This document shows positions 43,756 to 52,160 of a DNA stretch of 64,000 bases, one piece after another (position 1 is the first letter of the stretch; every line of letters starts with the position of its first letter). The notes beneath the pieces were generated by a model. The model was not told where the DNA came from and made no database searches. It saw only the letters and a list, made by a program, of their open reading frames with translations. The stretch lies in NCBI RefSeq assembly GCF_008831505.1, contig NZ_CP044507.1, positions 2,542,001 to 2,606,000 on the forward strand. The letters run 5' to 3'. Made by a program: the position numbers and the translations under genes. This stretch comes from Chryseobacterium sp. Lineage in GTDB: Bacteria > Bacteroidota > Bacteroidia > Flavobacteriales > Weeksellaceae.

Positions 43756-44334
43756 TTAACCATGAATGGTTTCTCTTTTTCCGTAGCTGCTGATCACCTG
43801 AGCCTCATACTCAAGCCACTGTTCCCAGCGCCTGTTCACCTTTTCTTCCTTTCCGAGCTGTCTCGCAAATCCTATAAAGGTGGTATAATGTCCTGCTTCA
43901 GAAATCATCAGTTCGCGGTAGAACACTTTCAGCTCTTCATCTTTTATATTCTCTGTTAAAACCTTAAAGCGTTCGCAGCTTCGGGCTTCAATCATTGCTG
44001 CAAAGAGCATTTTATCAATAATCAGGTCTTCGCGGCTGCCCTGTATTATAAATTTTGCCAGGTCGTTCACATAATCATCTTTCCGCGGGCGTCCCAGATC
44101 ATAGCCCCGGGCTTTGATGATTTCGTGCACCTGATTAAAGTGATCCAGTTCTTCCTGTGCAATTTTCAGAAGTTCCGATACAATTTCAGGATATTCAGGC
44201 AGTAAGGTGATCAGCGTAATGGAATTGGTTGCGGCTTTCTGTTCGCACCATGCGTGATCGGTAAGAATTTCACTAAGATTTCCCTCGGCAATATTTGCCC
44301 ATCTGGGATCAGTAGGGAGTTTCAGCTTAAACAT
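43756..44334 (-). CDS. miaE: tRNA-(ms2io6A)-hydroxylase-like diiron protein (MiaE family)
   Basis: Predicted non-haem diiron monooxygenase hydroxylating ms2i6A at tRNA position 37. A ferritin-like four-helix pattern with iron ligands is visible: HAWCEQKAATN, EELDHFNQVHEII, MIEARSCERFKVL and MISEAGHYTTFI supply the Glu and E-x-x-H pairs. Length 192 aa fits. The family name is firm; the exact tRNA substrate in this phylum is less so. Confidence 0.87.
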   Translation of the reverse strand: MFKLKLPTDPRWANIAEGNLSEILTDHAWCEQKAATNSITLITLLPEYPEIVSELLKIAQEELDHFNQVHEIIKARGYDLGRPRKDDYVNDLAKFIIQGSREDLIIDKMLFAAMIEARSCERFKVLTENIKDEELKVFYRELMISEAGHYTTFIGFARQLGKEEKVNRRWEQWLEYEAQVISSYGKRETIHG

Positions 44335-44501
44335 GAACTTGATAATTTCTGTAAAGTTACTATTATTCTAAATATCCGAGCGTGGATTTGCGTCTTTCAG
44401 AATTTCAGCGATTGCTTACATCATTAGTATTATGAGCCCCACAGTGAGGTTTCGTGGCATTCAAATTGGAAATATCAACTCAACATTAAAAAAAATAAAT
44501 T

Positions 44502-44744
44502 ATGAAAACGACTAACATCATCAAAAGAAGATCCGAGAAACTTTTCCTCCTTACCATTATGTTTTTCTCCAGTATAATCGCATTTGCGCAGGATGCAGCC
44601 GATGTAGATATTACGACCTCTGAAACTACCACTACCACTACTACCGAAGAGTGGTTTACTAACCCACTGTACTGGGTAGTAGGTGCCCTGGTACTGATTG
44701 TAATTATTGCCCTTGTAGCAAGAGGCAACAGAGCCAACGACTAA
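44502..44744 (+). CDS. Small exported Thr-rich single-pass membrane protein (80 aa)
   Basis: Unrecognised. A signal peptide ending ...SSIIAFAQ (cleavage likely after Ala-Gln-type site near residue 30) precedes a Thr/Glu-rich stretch (TTSETTTTTTTEEWF) and a membrane segment (WVVGALVLIVIIALVA) with a short basic tail. The mature form would be a ~50-residue membrane protein with a periplasmic Thr-rich head. It has its own terminator. Confidence 0.65.
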   Translation: MKTTNIIKRRSEKLFLLTIMFFSSIIAFAQDAADVDITTSETTTTTTTEEWFTNPLYWVVGALVLIVIIALVARGNRAND

Positions 44745-44767
44745 ATCACTTCATATATATTGTCACG

Positions 44768-44801
44768 AAACCGTCTCAGATTAATCTGAGGCGGTTTTTT
44801 T
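44768..44801 (+). terminator. Intrinsic terminator of the 80-aa protein gene
   Basis: A 13-bp stem (44768-44780 with 44785-44797) around TTAA has its single wobble as U-G in plus-strand RNA and a T-run to 44801. The loop and right arm overlap the stop codon and last codons of the convergent acyltransferase gene. Confidence 0.8.
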
Positions 44802-45872
44802 GCGGAGAAAATGCAGGGTTTTCCAGCCGAATGCGTCCAATTTTTTCAGTGCTTCCGCAATTATTACTGCTAAAACAATATTCATAATGTAAATCAGGAT
44901 CATAAGTATCCACCAGGGCATTTGCTCTTTCAGCGGGACCACTGCAAAGTAGACAAGCGACGAGCTTATGCCCTGTGCGAAATAGAAAAAGATGGCATTG
45001 CGGCCAATATAGGTAACAAAACTCTCCTTTTTGACCTTCAGACGGTTGTAAAGCGCAAACAGAGTTATCAGTGAAAAGGATGACCAAAGAATATAAAGTG
45101 CCTTTGGCGGAAATTTGGCCTTATTCATTTTCAGGATGTACTCTTTTCCCTCGTTCCAGTAAATTACCGCCAAAATGATAAGCATAAGGCTCAAAAGTGA
45201 CAAAACCCAGGGCATAGGAATCTTCTTCCCTTTCAATCGGTTTGCCAGAAGGAAAATCCCCAGGTATAATGTAACATATCCCACCTGACCGCTGGGATAA
45301 TATTGCGGCATAAGATTAAACAGTGCGGTGAGTCCGAAACACAGAGCGATGAACCAATTAAGATGCTTAGGAAAAAAGCGGATAATGAGCACGCCAAGAA
45401 CGGTGAGAATAAAATAGACCTTCAGATACCAGAAACTCCCCATTACCACGGGAAATGTATCGGCATTTGTATACTGATGCAGGTACCAGTTACCCAGGTT
45501 TTGCCACTGTGGCATGCTTGAGATATTCTGAGGAACATACTTGGCACCAAAAGTCGAATAGAATTCCTGCATCCAGGCAAGACCAAAAAGGTTGAGGCCG
45601 AAGACCTTGAACAGGTAATCAAGAAAAAAGAGAAAGGTCACAAAAATCATAAAGGTTATCTGCAGTTTCAACAGCCTGTATAAAGTTTTTTCCACATTTC
45701 CTCCCGAGGTCAGACCGGAAAGTGCATAGAAAAGCGGCACGTCAATCAGCAGTGAAAGTACCCTGAGTTCGGTAGGGATATAAAACTGTCCGGACCAAAA
45801 AACTGTGTGAATAAAAATAATGGAAAGCGTGGCAAAGCCCTTCGCAAAGTCAATGTAGAGGTCTCTTTTCAT
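44781..45872 (-). CDS. Acyltransferase 3 family membrane protein
   Basis: Polytopic membrane protein that probably O-acylates a surface glycan or lipid. The N terminus has the family signature YIDFAKGFATLSIIFIHTVF with the conserved His in the first membrane segment. About ten hydrophobic segments follow over 363 aa. Target not identifiable; no polysaccharide genes are adjacent. Its stop codon lies in the loop of the neighbouring terminator. Confidence 0.85.
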   Translation of the reverse strand: MKRDLYIDFAKGFATLSIIFIHTVFWSGQFYIPTELRVLSLLIDVPLFYALSGLTSGGNVEKTLYRLLKLQITFMIFVTFLFFLDYLFKVFGLNLFGLAWMQEFYSTFGAKYVPQNISSMPQWQNLGNWYLHQYTNADTFPVVMGSFWYLKVYFILTVLGVLIIRFFPKHLNWFIALCFGLTALFNLMPQYYPSGQVGYVTLYLGIFLLANRLKGKKIPMPWVLSLLSLMLIILAVIYWNEGKEYILKMNKAKFPPKALYILWSSFSLITLFALYNRLKVKKESFVTYIGRNAIFFYFAQGISSSLVYFAVVPLKEQMPWWILMILIYIMNIVLAVIIAEALKKLDAFGWKTLHFLRKKTASD

Positions 45873-45972
45873 AGTTTCTGTTATGCCTCAAAGTTATTCT
45901 TTTTCAGCACACCTTAAAATTTACTTTTGCAGAAAAGGACAAGCGGAATAACCAACGCAATTTTGTGAAGGA

Positions 45973-48558
45973 CTACTTCCCAATCATCTTCTTAATTGCA
46001 TTTAATTTCATTAAGGCTTCAATTGGCGTCAGTGTGTTGATATCGATCTTATGGAGTTCTTCCCTGATGTTCTCCAACACCGGGTCATCCAGCTGAAAAA
46101 AGGACAGCTGCAGATTTTCCTCGGTCAGTTTTTTAACAGACTCACGCCCATCGCCGGCATTTCGGCTCTGTTCCAGGGTTTTCAGTATTTCAGCGGCGCG
46201 GTGAACAACTTTTGCCGGCATCCCGGCCAACTTAGCCACATGGATACCGAAACTGTGTTCACTTCCGCCCGGCAAAAGCTTGCGCAGGAAGATAACAGAC
46301 CCTTTGTTCTCCTGAATGGAAACATGAAAATTTCTGATCCTGGTAAAGTTCAGGGTCATTTCGTTCAGTTCATGGTAGTGCGTCGCGAAAAGCGTTTTGG
46401 CCTGTGTAGGATGCTGATGCAGATATTCGGCAATGGCCCACGCAATTGAGACACCGTCGTAGGTTGAGGTGCCCCTGCCAAGTTCATCAAGCAGGATGAG
46501 ACTGCGGTTGGTTATATTGTTAAGGATGCTGGCAGCCTCATTCATCTCTACCATAAAAGTAGATTCGCCTGCGGAGATATTATCGGTGGCTCCAACACGG
46601 GTAAATATCCTGTCTAACAGCCCAATTTCCGCGTATTTTGCAGGTACAAAACTGCCAATCTGAGCCAGCAGACAAATGAGGGCGGTCTGCCGAAGTATCG
46701 CCGATTTACCTGCCATATTGGGACCGGTAACCATAATGATCTGCTGCGTATCGCGATCCAGGAAGACATCGTTCGGGATGTATTTCTCCCCAAGGGGCAG
46801 AGCACTCTCAATTATCGGATGCCGGCCTTCACGGATATCAATGGCGAAACCTTCATTTAAGACTGGCCGGGTGTAACTTTCGGACACCGCCAGTTCGGAA
46901 AAGCCTACGGCTACATCCAGCTGTGCTATAAGTCCGGAATTGCGCTGGATTTCTGCCATAAACGACATTACATGATTACATATGCCGCGGTATAGCCTGT
47001 ACTCTATCACCGAAATCTTCTCCTCTGCCCCCAGGATCTGGGTTTCATATTCTTTAAGTTCTTCGGTGATGTACCGTTCTGCATTAACCAGCGTCTGCTT
47101 TCGGATCCACTCTGCAGGGACTTTGTCCTTATGGGTATTACGCACTTCTATATAATAGCCGAATACATTGTTAAAATCTATCTTAAGCGATGCAATACCC
47201 GTTCTTTCCACTTCACGCTGGCACATTTCGTCAAGAAAAGACTTACCCTTCTGCTGCAGACCACGTAAATAATCCAGTTCTTCGGAAACGCCGCTCTTGA
47301 TTACATTTCCTTTTGAGAGCATAACAGGCAGTTCAGCGTTAAGGTGCATATCCAGATAATGTATAAGTTCCGCATGATCTGTGAGTATCTCCAGCGAATT
47401 CCCGATTTCGGGATAGGCAAGGATTTTACTCCGGATTTCCGCAATGCTTCGCAAACTGTGACGCAAAAACCCCAATTCCTTGGGCGAGATTTTCTCTGAT
47501 GCAAGTTTACCCATGAGCCTTTCCAGGTCTGAAATGGATTTCAGCAGAATCTGGATATCGTATTTGAGCATATCCTGACCGTTAAAAAATTCTATCAGCG
47601 AAAGCCGGGACTGTATTTCAACTATATTTTTCAGCGGAAGGATAATTCTCCTTCTCAGAAGTCTGCCTCCCATAGGTGTAGAGGTTCTGTCAATGATATC
47701 CAGCAAACTCCGCCCTTCCCTGTGGGCCGGCAAAACCACCTCCAGATTTCGGAGGGTAAAGGGATCCATCATAAGATAATCCTCCTGCGGGATTTTCTGA
47801 ATGCGCGTAATATGGGTGAGCAGATCGTGGTGGGTATCCTCTACCAAATAAGCAAATATGGCACCCGCGGCAGTGATGGCAAGTTTAAGTTCGCTTACAC
47901 CGAACCCGCGCAGCGACGAAGTCTTGAAGTGAGCTGTAAGTTTCTCTACCGCATAATTATACTGGAATGCCCAGTCCTCCAGCCGGAAAAAACTGCGGTT
48001 TTTCAGCTGTGGAGGAACGTCTTTGGTACGCTGGAACAGGATTTCGCTGGGATCAAAGGTGTTTACAATGTGCAGCAGCTTTTCCAGATTACCTTCGGAA
48101 ACAAGAAACTCACCTGTAGATACATCTACCAGTGCCAGTCCGTACATTTCTTTCTCTTTATGAACAGCCAGCAGGAAATTGTTTTTCTTTGAATTCAGTA
48201 CCTGGTCATTGAAGGTAACTCCTGGTGTAACAAGTTCTGTAACACCCCGTTTTACAATGCCTTTTACGGCTTTGGGATCCTCCAGCTGATCACAGATGGC
48301 TACACGCAGTCCTGCGCGAACCAATTTCGGCAAATATGAGTCAACTGAATGATGCGGAAATCCTGCGAGTTCAATATGACCCTCTCCATTTGCCCTTTTC
48401 GTCAGCACGATACCGAGGATTTGCGAAGCACGGATGGCATCCTGACCAAAAGTCTCATAAAAGTCCCCCACCCTGAAAAGCAGCAATGCATCCGGGTACT
48501 TAGCCTTAATAGTATTATACTGCAACATTAAGGGGGTTTCTTTTTTCGCTTTGGCCAT
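45973..48558 (-). CDS. mutS: DNA mismatch repair protein MutS
   Basis: Recognises mismatches and starts strand-directed repair. Start at ATG 48558 (MAKAKKETPLMLQYNTIKAK), giving 861 aa; the frame is open much further upstream, but that part is low-complexity and runs over the divergent gene's start. The mismatch motif is LFRVGDFYETFGQDA (Phe-x-Glu), Walker A is VTGPNMAGKSAILRQ, Walker B is LILLDELGRGTSTYDG. The divergent SpoU methyltransferase starts 143 bp away. Confidence 0.98.
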   Translation of the reverse strand: MAKAKKETPLMLQYNTIKAKYPDALLLFRVGDFYETFGQDAIRASQILGIVLTKRANGEGHIELAGFPHHSVDSYLPKLVRAGLRVAICDQLEDPKAVKGIVKRGVTELVTPGVTFNDQVLNSKKNNFLLAVHKEKEMYGLALVDVSTGEFLVSEGNLEKLLHIVNTFDPSEILFQRTKDVPPQLKNRSFFRLEDWAFQYNYAVEKLTAHFKTSSLRGFGVSELKLAITAAGAIFAYLVEDTHHDLLTHITRIQKIPQEDYLMMDPFTLRNLEVVLPAHREGRSLLDIIDRTSTPMGGRLLRRRIILPLKNIVEIQSRLSLIEFFNGQDMLKYDIQILLKSISDLERLMGKLASEKISPKELGFLRHSLRSIAEIRSKILAYPEIGNSLEILTDHAELIHYLDMHLNAELPVMLSKGNVIKSGVSEELDYLRGLQQKGKSFLDEMCQREVERTGIASLKIDFNNVFGYYIEVRNTHKDKVPAEWIRKQTLVNAERYITEELKEYETQILGAEEKISVIEYRLYRGICNHVMSFMAEIQRNSGLIAQLDVAVGFSELAVSESYTRPVLNEGFAIDIREGRHPIIESALPLGEKYIPNDVFLDRDTQQIIMVTGPNMAGKSAILRQTALICLLAQIGSFVPAKYAEIGLLDRIFTRVGATDNISAGESTFMVEMNEAASILNNITNRSLILLDELGRGTSTYDGVSIAWAIAEYLHQHPTQAKTLFATHYHELNEMTLNFTRIRNFHVSIQENKGSVIFLRKLLPGGSEHSFGIHVAKLAGMPAKVVHRAAEILKTLEQSRNAGDGRESVKKLTEENLQLSFFQLDDPVLENIREELHKIDINTLTPIEALMKLNAIKKMIGK

Positions 48559-48677
48559 CGTTAAAATTAAAATTGAGGGTAAAAATACAAATAATCTCAG
48601 GAAGCCTTTAGGGGAGCCACACACAAACAGGAAGTAAGAACAGATTTTCATTCCCCCCACCATAAGTACCGATAAAG

Positions 48678-48685
48678 TATCTTTG
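48678..48685 (+). promoter_or_regulatory. -7 element for the SpoU methyltransferase gene
   Basis: TATCTTTG fully fits TAnnTTTG and ends 15 bp before the ATG at 48701. No exact TTG upstream. Confidence 0.45.
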
Positions 48686-48700
48686 CAGCACAGAAAAATT

Positions 48701-49231
48701 ATGGCAAAGAAATTAAAACTTGAAGATTTAGGGCGTGTGGACAGGGAAACCTTTAAACAGATCACGAAAATCCCGGTTACTGTGGTATTGGATAACGTGC
48801 GGAGCATGCACAATGTAGGTGCCGTTTTCCGGACTGCGGACGCATTTATTGTAGAAAGAGTCATTCTCTGCGGGATTACGCCTGTACCTCCACACCGCGA
48901 AATCCATAAAGCGGCTCTGGGCGCAACCGAAACTGTGGAATGGATTTATGTAAAGGATATTTCCGAGGCTTTGCAAAACCTTAAAGATCAGGGATGCACG
49001 GTTGTCGGTCTGGAACAAACCACAGCCAGTGTAAATATCGACAGTTACATAGTCAAGCGCGGGGAAAAGTACGCTCTTGTACTTGGAAATGAAGTGGACG
49101 GCCTTTCTGACAATGCCCTCGCACTGTACGACACTTTTCTGGAAATTCCGCAGTTAGGCACCAAACACTCACTGAATGTTTCTGTATGTGCGGGGATTGC
49201 GATGTGGCACTTCTTTAAAGATTTGAAATAA
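48701..49231 (+). CDS. SpoU/TrmH-family RNA methyltransferase
   Basis: A knotted (SPOUT) 2'-O-methyltransferase acting on tRNA or rRNA; the target cannot be named. Motif 1 is VLDNVRSMHNVGAVFRTADA, motif 2 is ALVLGNEVDGLSDNAL, motif 3 is IPQLGTKHSLNVSVCAGIA. Start at ATG 48701 (MAKKLKLEDLGRVDRE). It is 176 aa, a minimal SPOUT domain without an N-terminal substrate-binding extension. Confidence 0.92.
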   Translation: MAKKLKLEDLGRVDRETFKQITKIPVTVVLDNVRSMHNVGAVFRTADAFIVERVILCGITPVPPHREIHKAALGATETVEWIYVKDISEALQNLKDQGCTVVGLEQTTASVNIDSYIVKRGEKYALVLGNEVDGLSDNALALYDTFLEIPQLGTKHSLNVSVCAGIAMWHFFKDLK

Positions 49232-49232
49232 A

Positions 49233-49264
49233 AAACTGCAAAGCCCTGAAAGGCAGTGCAGTTT
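49233..49264 (+). terminator. Hairpin after the SpoU methyltransferase gene
   Basis: AAACTGCA (49233-49240) pairs with TGCAGTTT (49257-49264), with a smaller CCT/AGG pairing inside. It follows the stop codon directly but no T-run follows, so termination is uncertain. Confidence 0.4.
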
Positions 49265-49402
49265 GAAATAAATCTAATAAAAAGTAAAAATGAAAGGCGA
49301 CAAAGATATTACAATTGAGCCTTATCTTCCAAACTATTTAACGGTTTAAGCGAAATAGTACACAAAAAATGCGCTAGTCTTCAAATTTTATTATTTTAGC
49401 GT

Positions 49403-50056
49403 ATGTTTATTAAAGATTATATTTCCAAGGACTATCCTGCGTTTAACTGGAGCGATTCTGTAGAGGCTGCTTCGGAATTTGCCAAGGAGTTTGGATATTC
49501 GCATGTCTTCATAAAAAAGAAAGGAATCTATGCAGGTGCCCTAAGCCAGATCTTTCTGGAGGAAAGTCCCGAAGGCCCGCTGGGCAGTCTGGAACTGCAT
49601 TTTGAGAAATTTGCTATTCAGGCAGACGGAAGTATTCTGGACACCGTAAAGCTATTTCACACTTTCAATTCCAATGTCGTACCCGTGATCGGCGCTACCG
49701 AAAAATATCTGGGCTACATTTCCTGCGACGATATTTTCAGTGAATTTTCTAAATACCCTCTTTTTTCCGAACCGGGCGCCATACTCACCATACAGACCAA
49801 CTCCAAACACTATTCATTTACAGAAATCTCCCAGATTGTAGAAACCAATAATGCCAAGATTTACGGTTGCTATGTAAGTGCAATCAACGAAGATAATTTC
49901 TGGCTTACGATGAAGATCAGCAGTGAGAACCTAACCTCCATTGACGAGACTTTCGAAAGATATGGCTATAATGTGGTGCATAAACATTACAGCGATGAGA
50001 AAGAGGATTTACTGAAGGACCGTTTTGGTTTTTTTCAGAAATTCCTGGAATTTTAA
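49403..50056 (+). CDS. CBS domain-containing protein with ACT-like C-terminal part
   Basis: A soluble 217-aa protein. Two CBS-like halves cover residues ~1-115 (DYPAFNWSDSVEAASEFAKE, then VPVIGATEKYLGYISCDDIF), usually a site for adenine nucleotides; the last ~85 residues (AILTIQTNSKHYSFTEISQI, EDNFWLTMKISSENL) look like an ACT fold. It is probably an adenylate-sensing regulator; no partner is named by sequence. nadK follows after 13 bp, so they form a likely operon. Confidence 0.82.
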   Translation: MFIKDYISKDYPAFNWSDSVEAASEFAKEFGYSHVFIKKKGIYAGALSQIFLEESPEGPLGSLELHFEKFAIQADGSILDTVKLFHTFNSNVVPVIGATEKYLGYISCDDIFSEFSKYPLFSEPGAILTIQTNSKHYSFTEISQIVETNNAKIYGCYVSAINEDNFWLTMKISSENLTSIDETFERYGYNVVHKHYSDEKEDLLKDRFGFFQKFLEF

Positions 50057-50069
50057 CAAACCTATATCA

Positions 50070-50936
50070 ATGAAAGTTGCCATATATTCCCAGAAAAAAG
50101 ACCTGGATACTTTTCTGTACCTCAGCAGGTTCATATCTGAGCTCGCGGGCCGCGGAATAGAATCCGTACTGCACAGCGACACTGCGAACGACCTGCAGTT
50201 CTCAAAGGATTTTGAAACTTTCAGTTCAAGAGCCGAACTCCAGACCCACGGTGTGGATTTCTTTTTCAGTTTTGGAGGAGACGGAACCATTCTGAATGCA
50301 CTTATTTATATTCAGGACCTTGAGATTCCGGTCATAGGCGTAAATACCGGCAGGCTGGGCTTCCTGGCGAGTTTCAGCAAAGAAGACATATTCAATAATA
50401 TAGACAGTATAGTGAAAGGCGACCTGGTACTGAGTAAACGGTCGGTCATTGAAGTCTTTACCGAAAAAAACAGCATCGCATTCCCTTACGCGCTCAATGA
50501 TGTTTCCATCAGCCGTAAACAAACCACGGCAATGATCACGGTTGACACCTATATCAACGATGATTTCCTGACGGTTTTCTGGGCAGACGGTCTCATCGTG
50601 TCCACCCCTACAGGCTCAACAGCGTATTCACTGAGTTGTGGCGGTCCCATCATATCGCCCACCAACGATAATTTTGTACTGACACCCATTGCGCCCCATA
50701 ACCTGAATGTTCGGCCCATTGTAGTGCAGGACGATGTAGAAATTCATCTTAAGGTCACCAGCCGTGTCCCCCAATATTCACTGTCACTGGACTCCCGTCT
50801 TTATGAACTTGATATTGAGGAAGAAGTACGGCTAAAGAAAGCACCTTTTGAACTGAATCTGCTCCTGCCCAGGGATATTAATTTCTTTGACAAACTCCGG
50901 GAAAGATTACTTTGGGGAAAAGACAGACGCAACTGA
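50070..50936 (+). CDS. nadK: NAD kinase
   Basis: Makes NADP from NAD and ATP. The start is ATG 50070 (MKVAIYSQKKDLDTFLYLS). The G-G-D-G-T motif is in FFFSFGGDGTILNALIYI near residue 70, and the NAD-binding stretch is DGLIVSTPTGSTAYSLSCGG near residue 175. Length 288 aa is normal. It follows a CBS protein gene closely. Confidence 0.97.
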   Translation: MKVAIYSQKKDLDTFLYLSRFISELAGRGIESVLHSDTANDLQFSKDFETFSSRAELQTHGVDFFFSFGGDGTILNALIYIQDLEIPVIGVNTGRLGFLASFSKEDIFNNIDSIVKGDLVLSKRSVIEVFTEKNSIAFPYALNDVSISRKQTTAMITVDTYINDDFLTVFWADGLIVSTPTGSTAYSLSCGGPIISPTNDNFVLTPIAPHNLNVRPIVVQDDVEIHLKVTSRVPQYSLSLDSRLYELDIEEEVRLKKAPFELNLLLPRDINFFDKLRERLLWGKDRRN

Positions 50937-51009
50937 AGTCATTCGCAAAAAAACCTTAACTTTACAGGATATTTCAAAACACAGATTCAATCCTTAAAAA
51001 GTAAAAATT

Positions 51010-52080
51010 ATGAGTAGAATGTTTCCGGCAGGAGTTGCCACAGGTGAAATGGTAACAGACCTTTTTCAGTATGCTAAAGAGAATAAATTTGCGCTTCCCG
51101 CTGTAAATGTTATTGGTTCCAGCAATGTAAATGCTACCATGGAAACCGCTGCCAAACTAAACTCGCCGGTAATTATTCAGTTTTCGAATGGCGGTGCTGC
51201 TTTCAACGGTGGTAAAGGCCTGAGTACTGAAGGACAAAAATCTGCTATCCTGGGCGGTATTGCTGGTGCACAGCACATTCACACATTGGCTGAAGCCTAC
51301 GGTGCTACCGTGATTTTACATACCGACCATTGCGCGAAAAAACTACTTCCATGGATTGACGGTCTTATGGATGCCAACGAAGATTTCTACAAAAGAACCG
51401 GTAAATCACTTTACAGTTCGCATATGCTGGACCTTTCTGAAGAATCTTTGGAGGAAAATATGGAAATTTCCTGCAGATATTTTGAAAGAATGGCAAAGAT
51501 GGGCATGACACTGGAGATTGAACTTGGTGTTACAGGTGGTGAAGAAGATGGTGTAGACAATACAGGTGTTGATTCCTCCAAACTTTACACACAACCTGAT
51601 GAGGTGGCTTACGCTTATGAAAAACTGAAGGCGATTTCTGATAACTTCACTATTGCTGCAGCATTTGGTAATGTTCACGGAGTTTATAAGCCGGGTAATG
51701 TAAAACTTACCCCTAAGATTCTGGACAATTCACAGAAATTTGTACAGGAAAAATTTGGCACAGCTGAAAAACCGATCAATTTTGTATTCCATGGCGGTTC
51801 CGGTTCCTCACTGGAAGAAATCAGGGAAGCAATTGATTACGGAGTAATTAAGATGAATATCGATACTGATCTTCAGTTTGCATATACTGAAGGTGTTCGC
51901 GACTATGTGGCTGAAAAGATGGAATATCTGAAAGCGCAGATCGGAAACCCGGACGGTGATGACAAACCTAACAAGAAATTCTACGATCCAAGGGTTTGGA
52001 TCAGAAAAGGTGAAGAAACATTCGGAACAAGACTGGTTCAGGCATTTGAGGACCTGAACAATGTAAACACCCTTAAGTAA
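51010..52080 (+). CDS. fbaA: Class II fructose-bisphosphate aldolase
   Basis: Zinc-dependent cleavage and formation of fructose-1,6-bisphosphate in glycolysis and gluconeogenesis. It has FALPAVNVIGSSNVNATMET near the start, VILHTDHCAKKLLPWIDGLM (catalytic Asp and a zinc His) near residue 108, IELGVTGGEEDGVDN, and the phosphate-binding FVFHGGSGSSLEEI and GVIKMNIDTDLQFAYT. At 356 aa it belongs to the long class IIA group like E. coli FbaA. Confidence 0.97.
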   Translation: MSRMFPAGVATGEMVTDLFQYAKENKFALPAVNVIGSSNVNATMETAAKLNSPVIIQFSNGGAAFNGGKGLSTEGQKSAILGGIAGAQHIHTLAEAYGATVILHTDHCAKKLLPWIDGLMDANEDFYKRTGKSLYSSHMLDLSEESLEENMEISCRYFERMAKMGMTLEIELGVTGGEEDGVDNTGVDSSKLYTQPDEVAYAYEKLKAISDNFTIAAAFGNVHGVYKPGNVKLTPKILDNSQKFVQEKFGTAEKPINFVFHGGSGSSLEEIREAIDYGVIKMNIDTDLQFAYTEGVRDYVAEKMEYLKAQIGNPDGDDKPNKKFYDPRVWIRKGEETFGTRLVQAFEDLNNVNTLK

Positions 52081-52086
52081 CAGTTA

Positions 52087-52139
52087 GAATTCCAAAGGAG
52101 CTCAGTAAATCGGAAAATTACAGAACTCCTTTGGAATTC
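52087..52139 (+). terminator. Long perfect hairpin between fbaA and accD
   Basis: GAATTCCAAAGGAG (52087-52100) pairs perfectly over 14 bp with 52126-52139 across a 25-nt loop. AGTTTTAATAAA follows, a weak T-run. It may terminate fbaA in part or protect its mRNA 3' end. Confidence 0.6.
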
Positions 52140-52160
52140 AGTTTTAATAAATATTAGATA

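Noticed and set aside
45915-45935. Plus-strand TACTTTTG near 45920 as a promoter
   Set aside because: It fits the -7 consensus, but only the 3' end of the opposite-strand mutS lies downstream, so it is probably chance.
48559-48864. Upstream extension of the mutS frame
   Set aside because: The extra ~100 codons have no MutS similarity, run into the divergent methyltransferase gene, and the ATG at 48558 gives a normal MutS N terminus.
49288-49347. 19-codon open frame upstream of the CBS gene
   Set aside because: Too short, no promoter or conserved features; likely chance.
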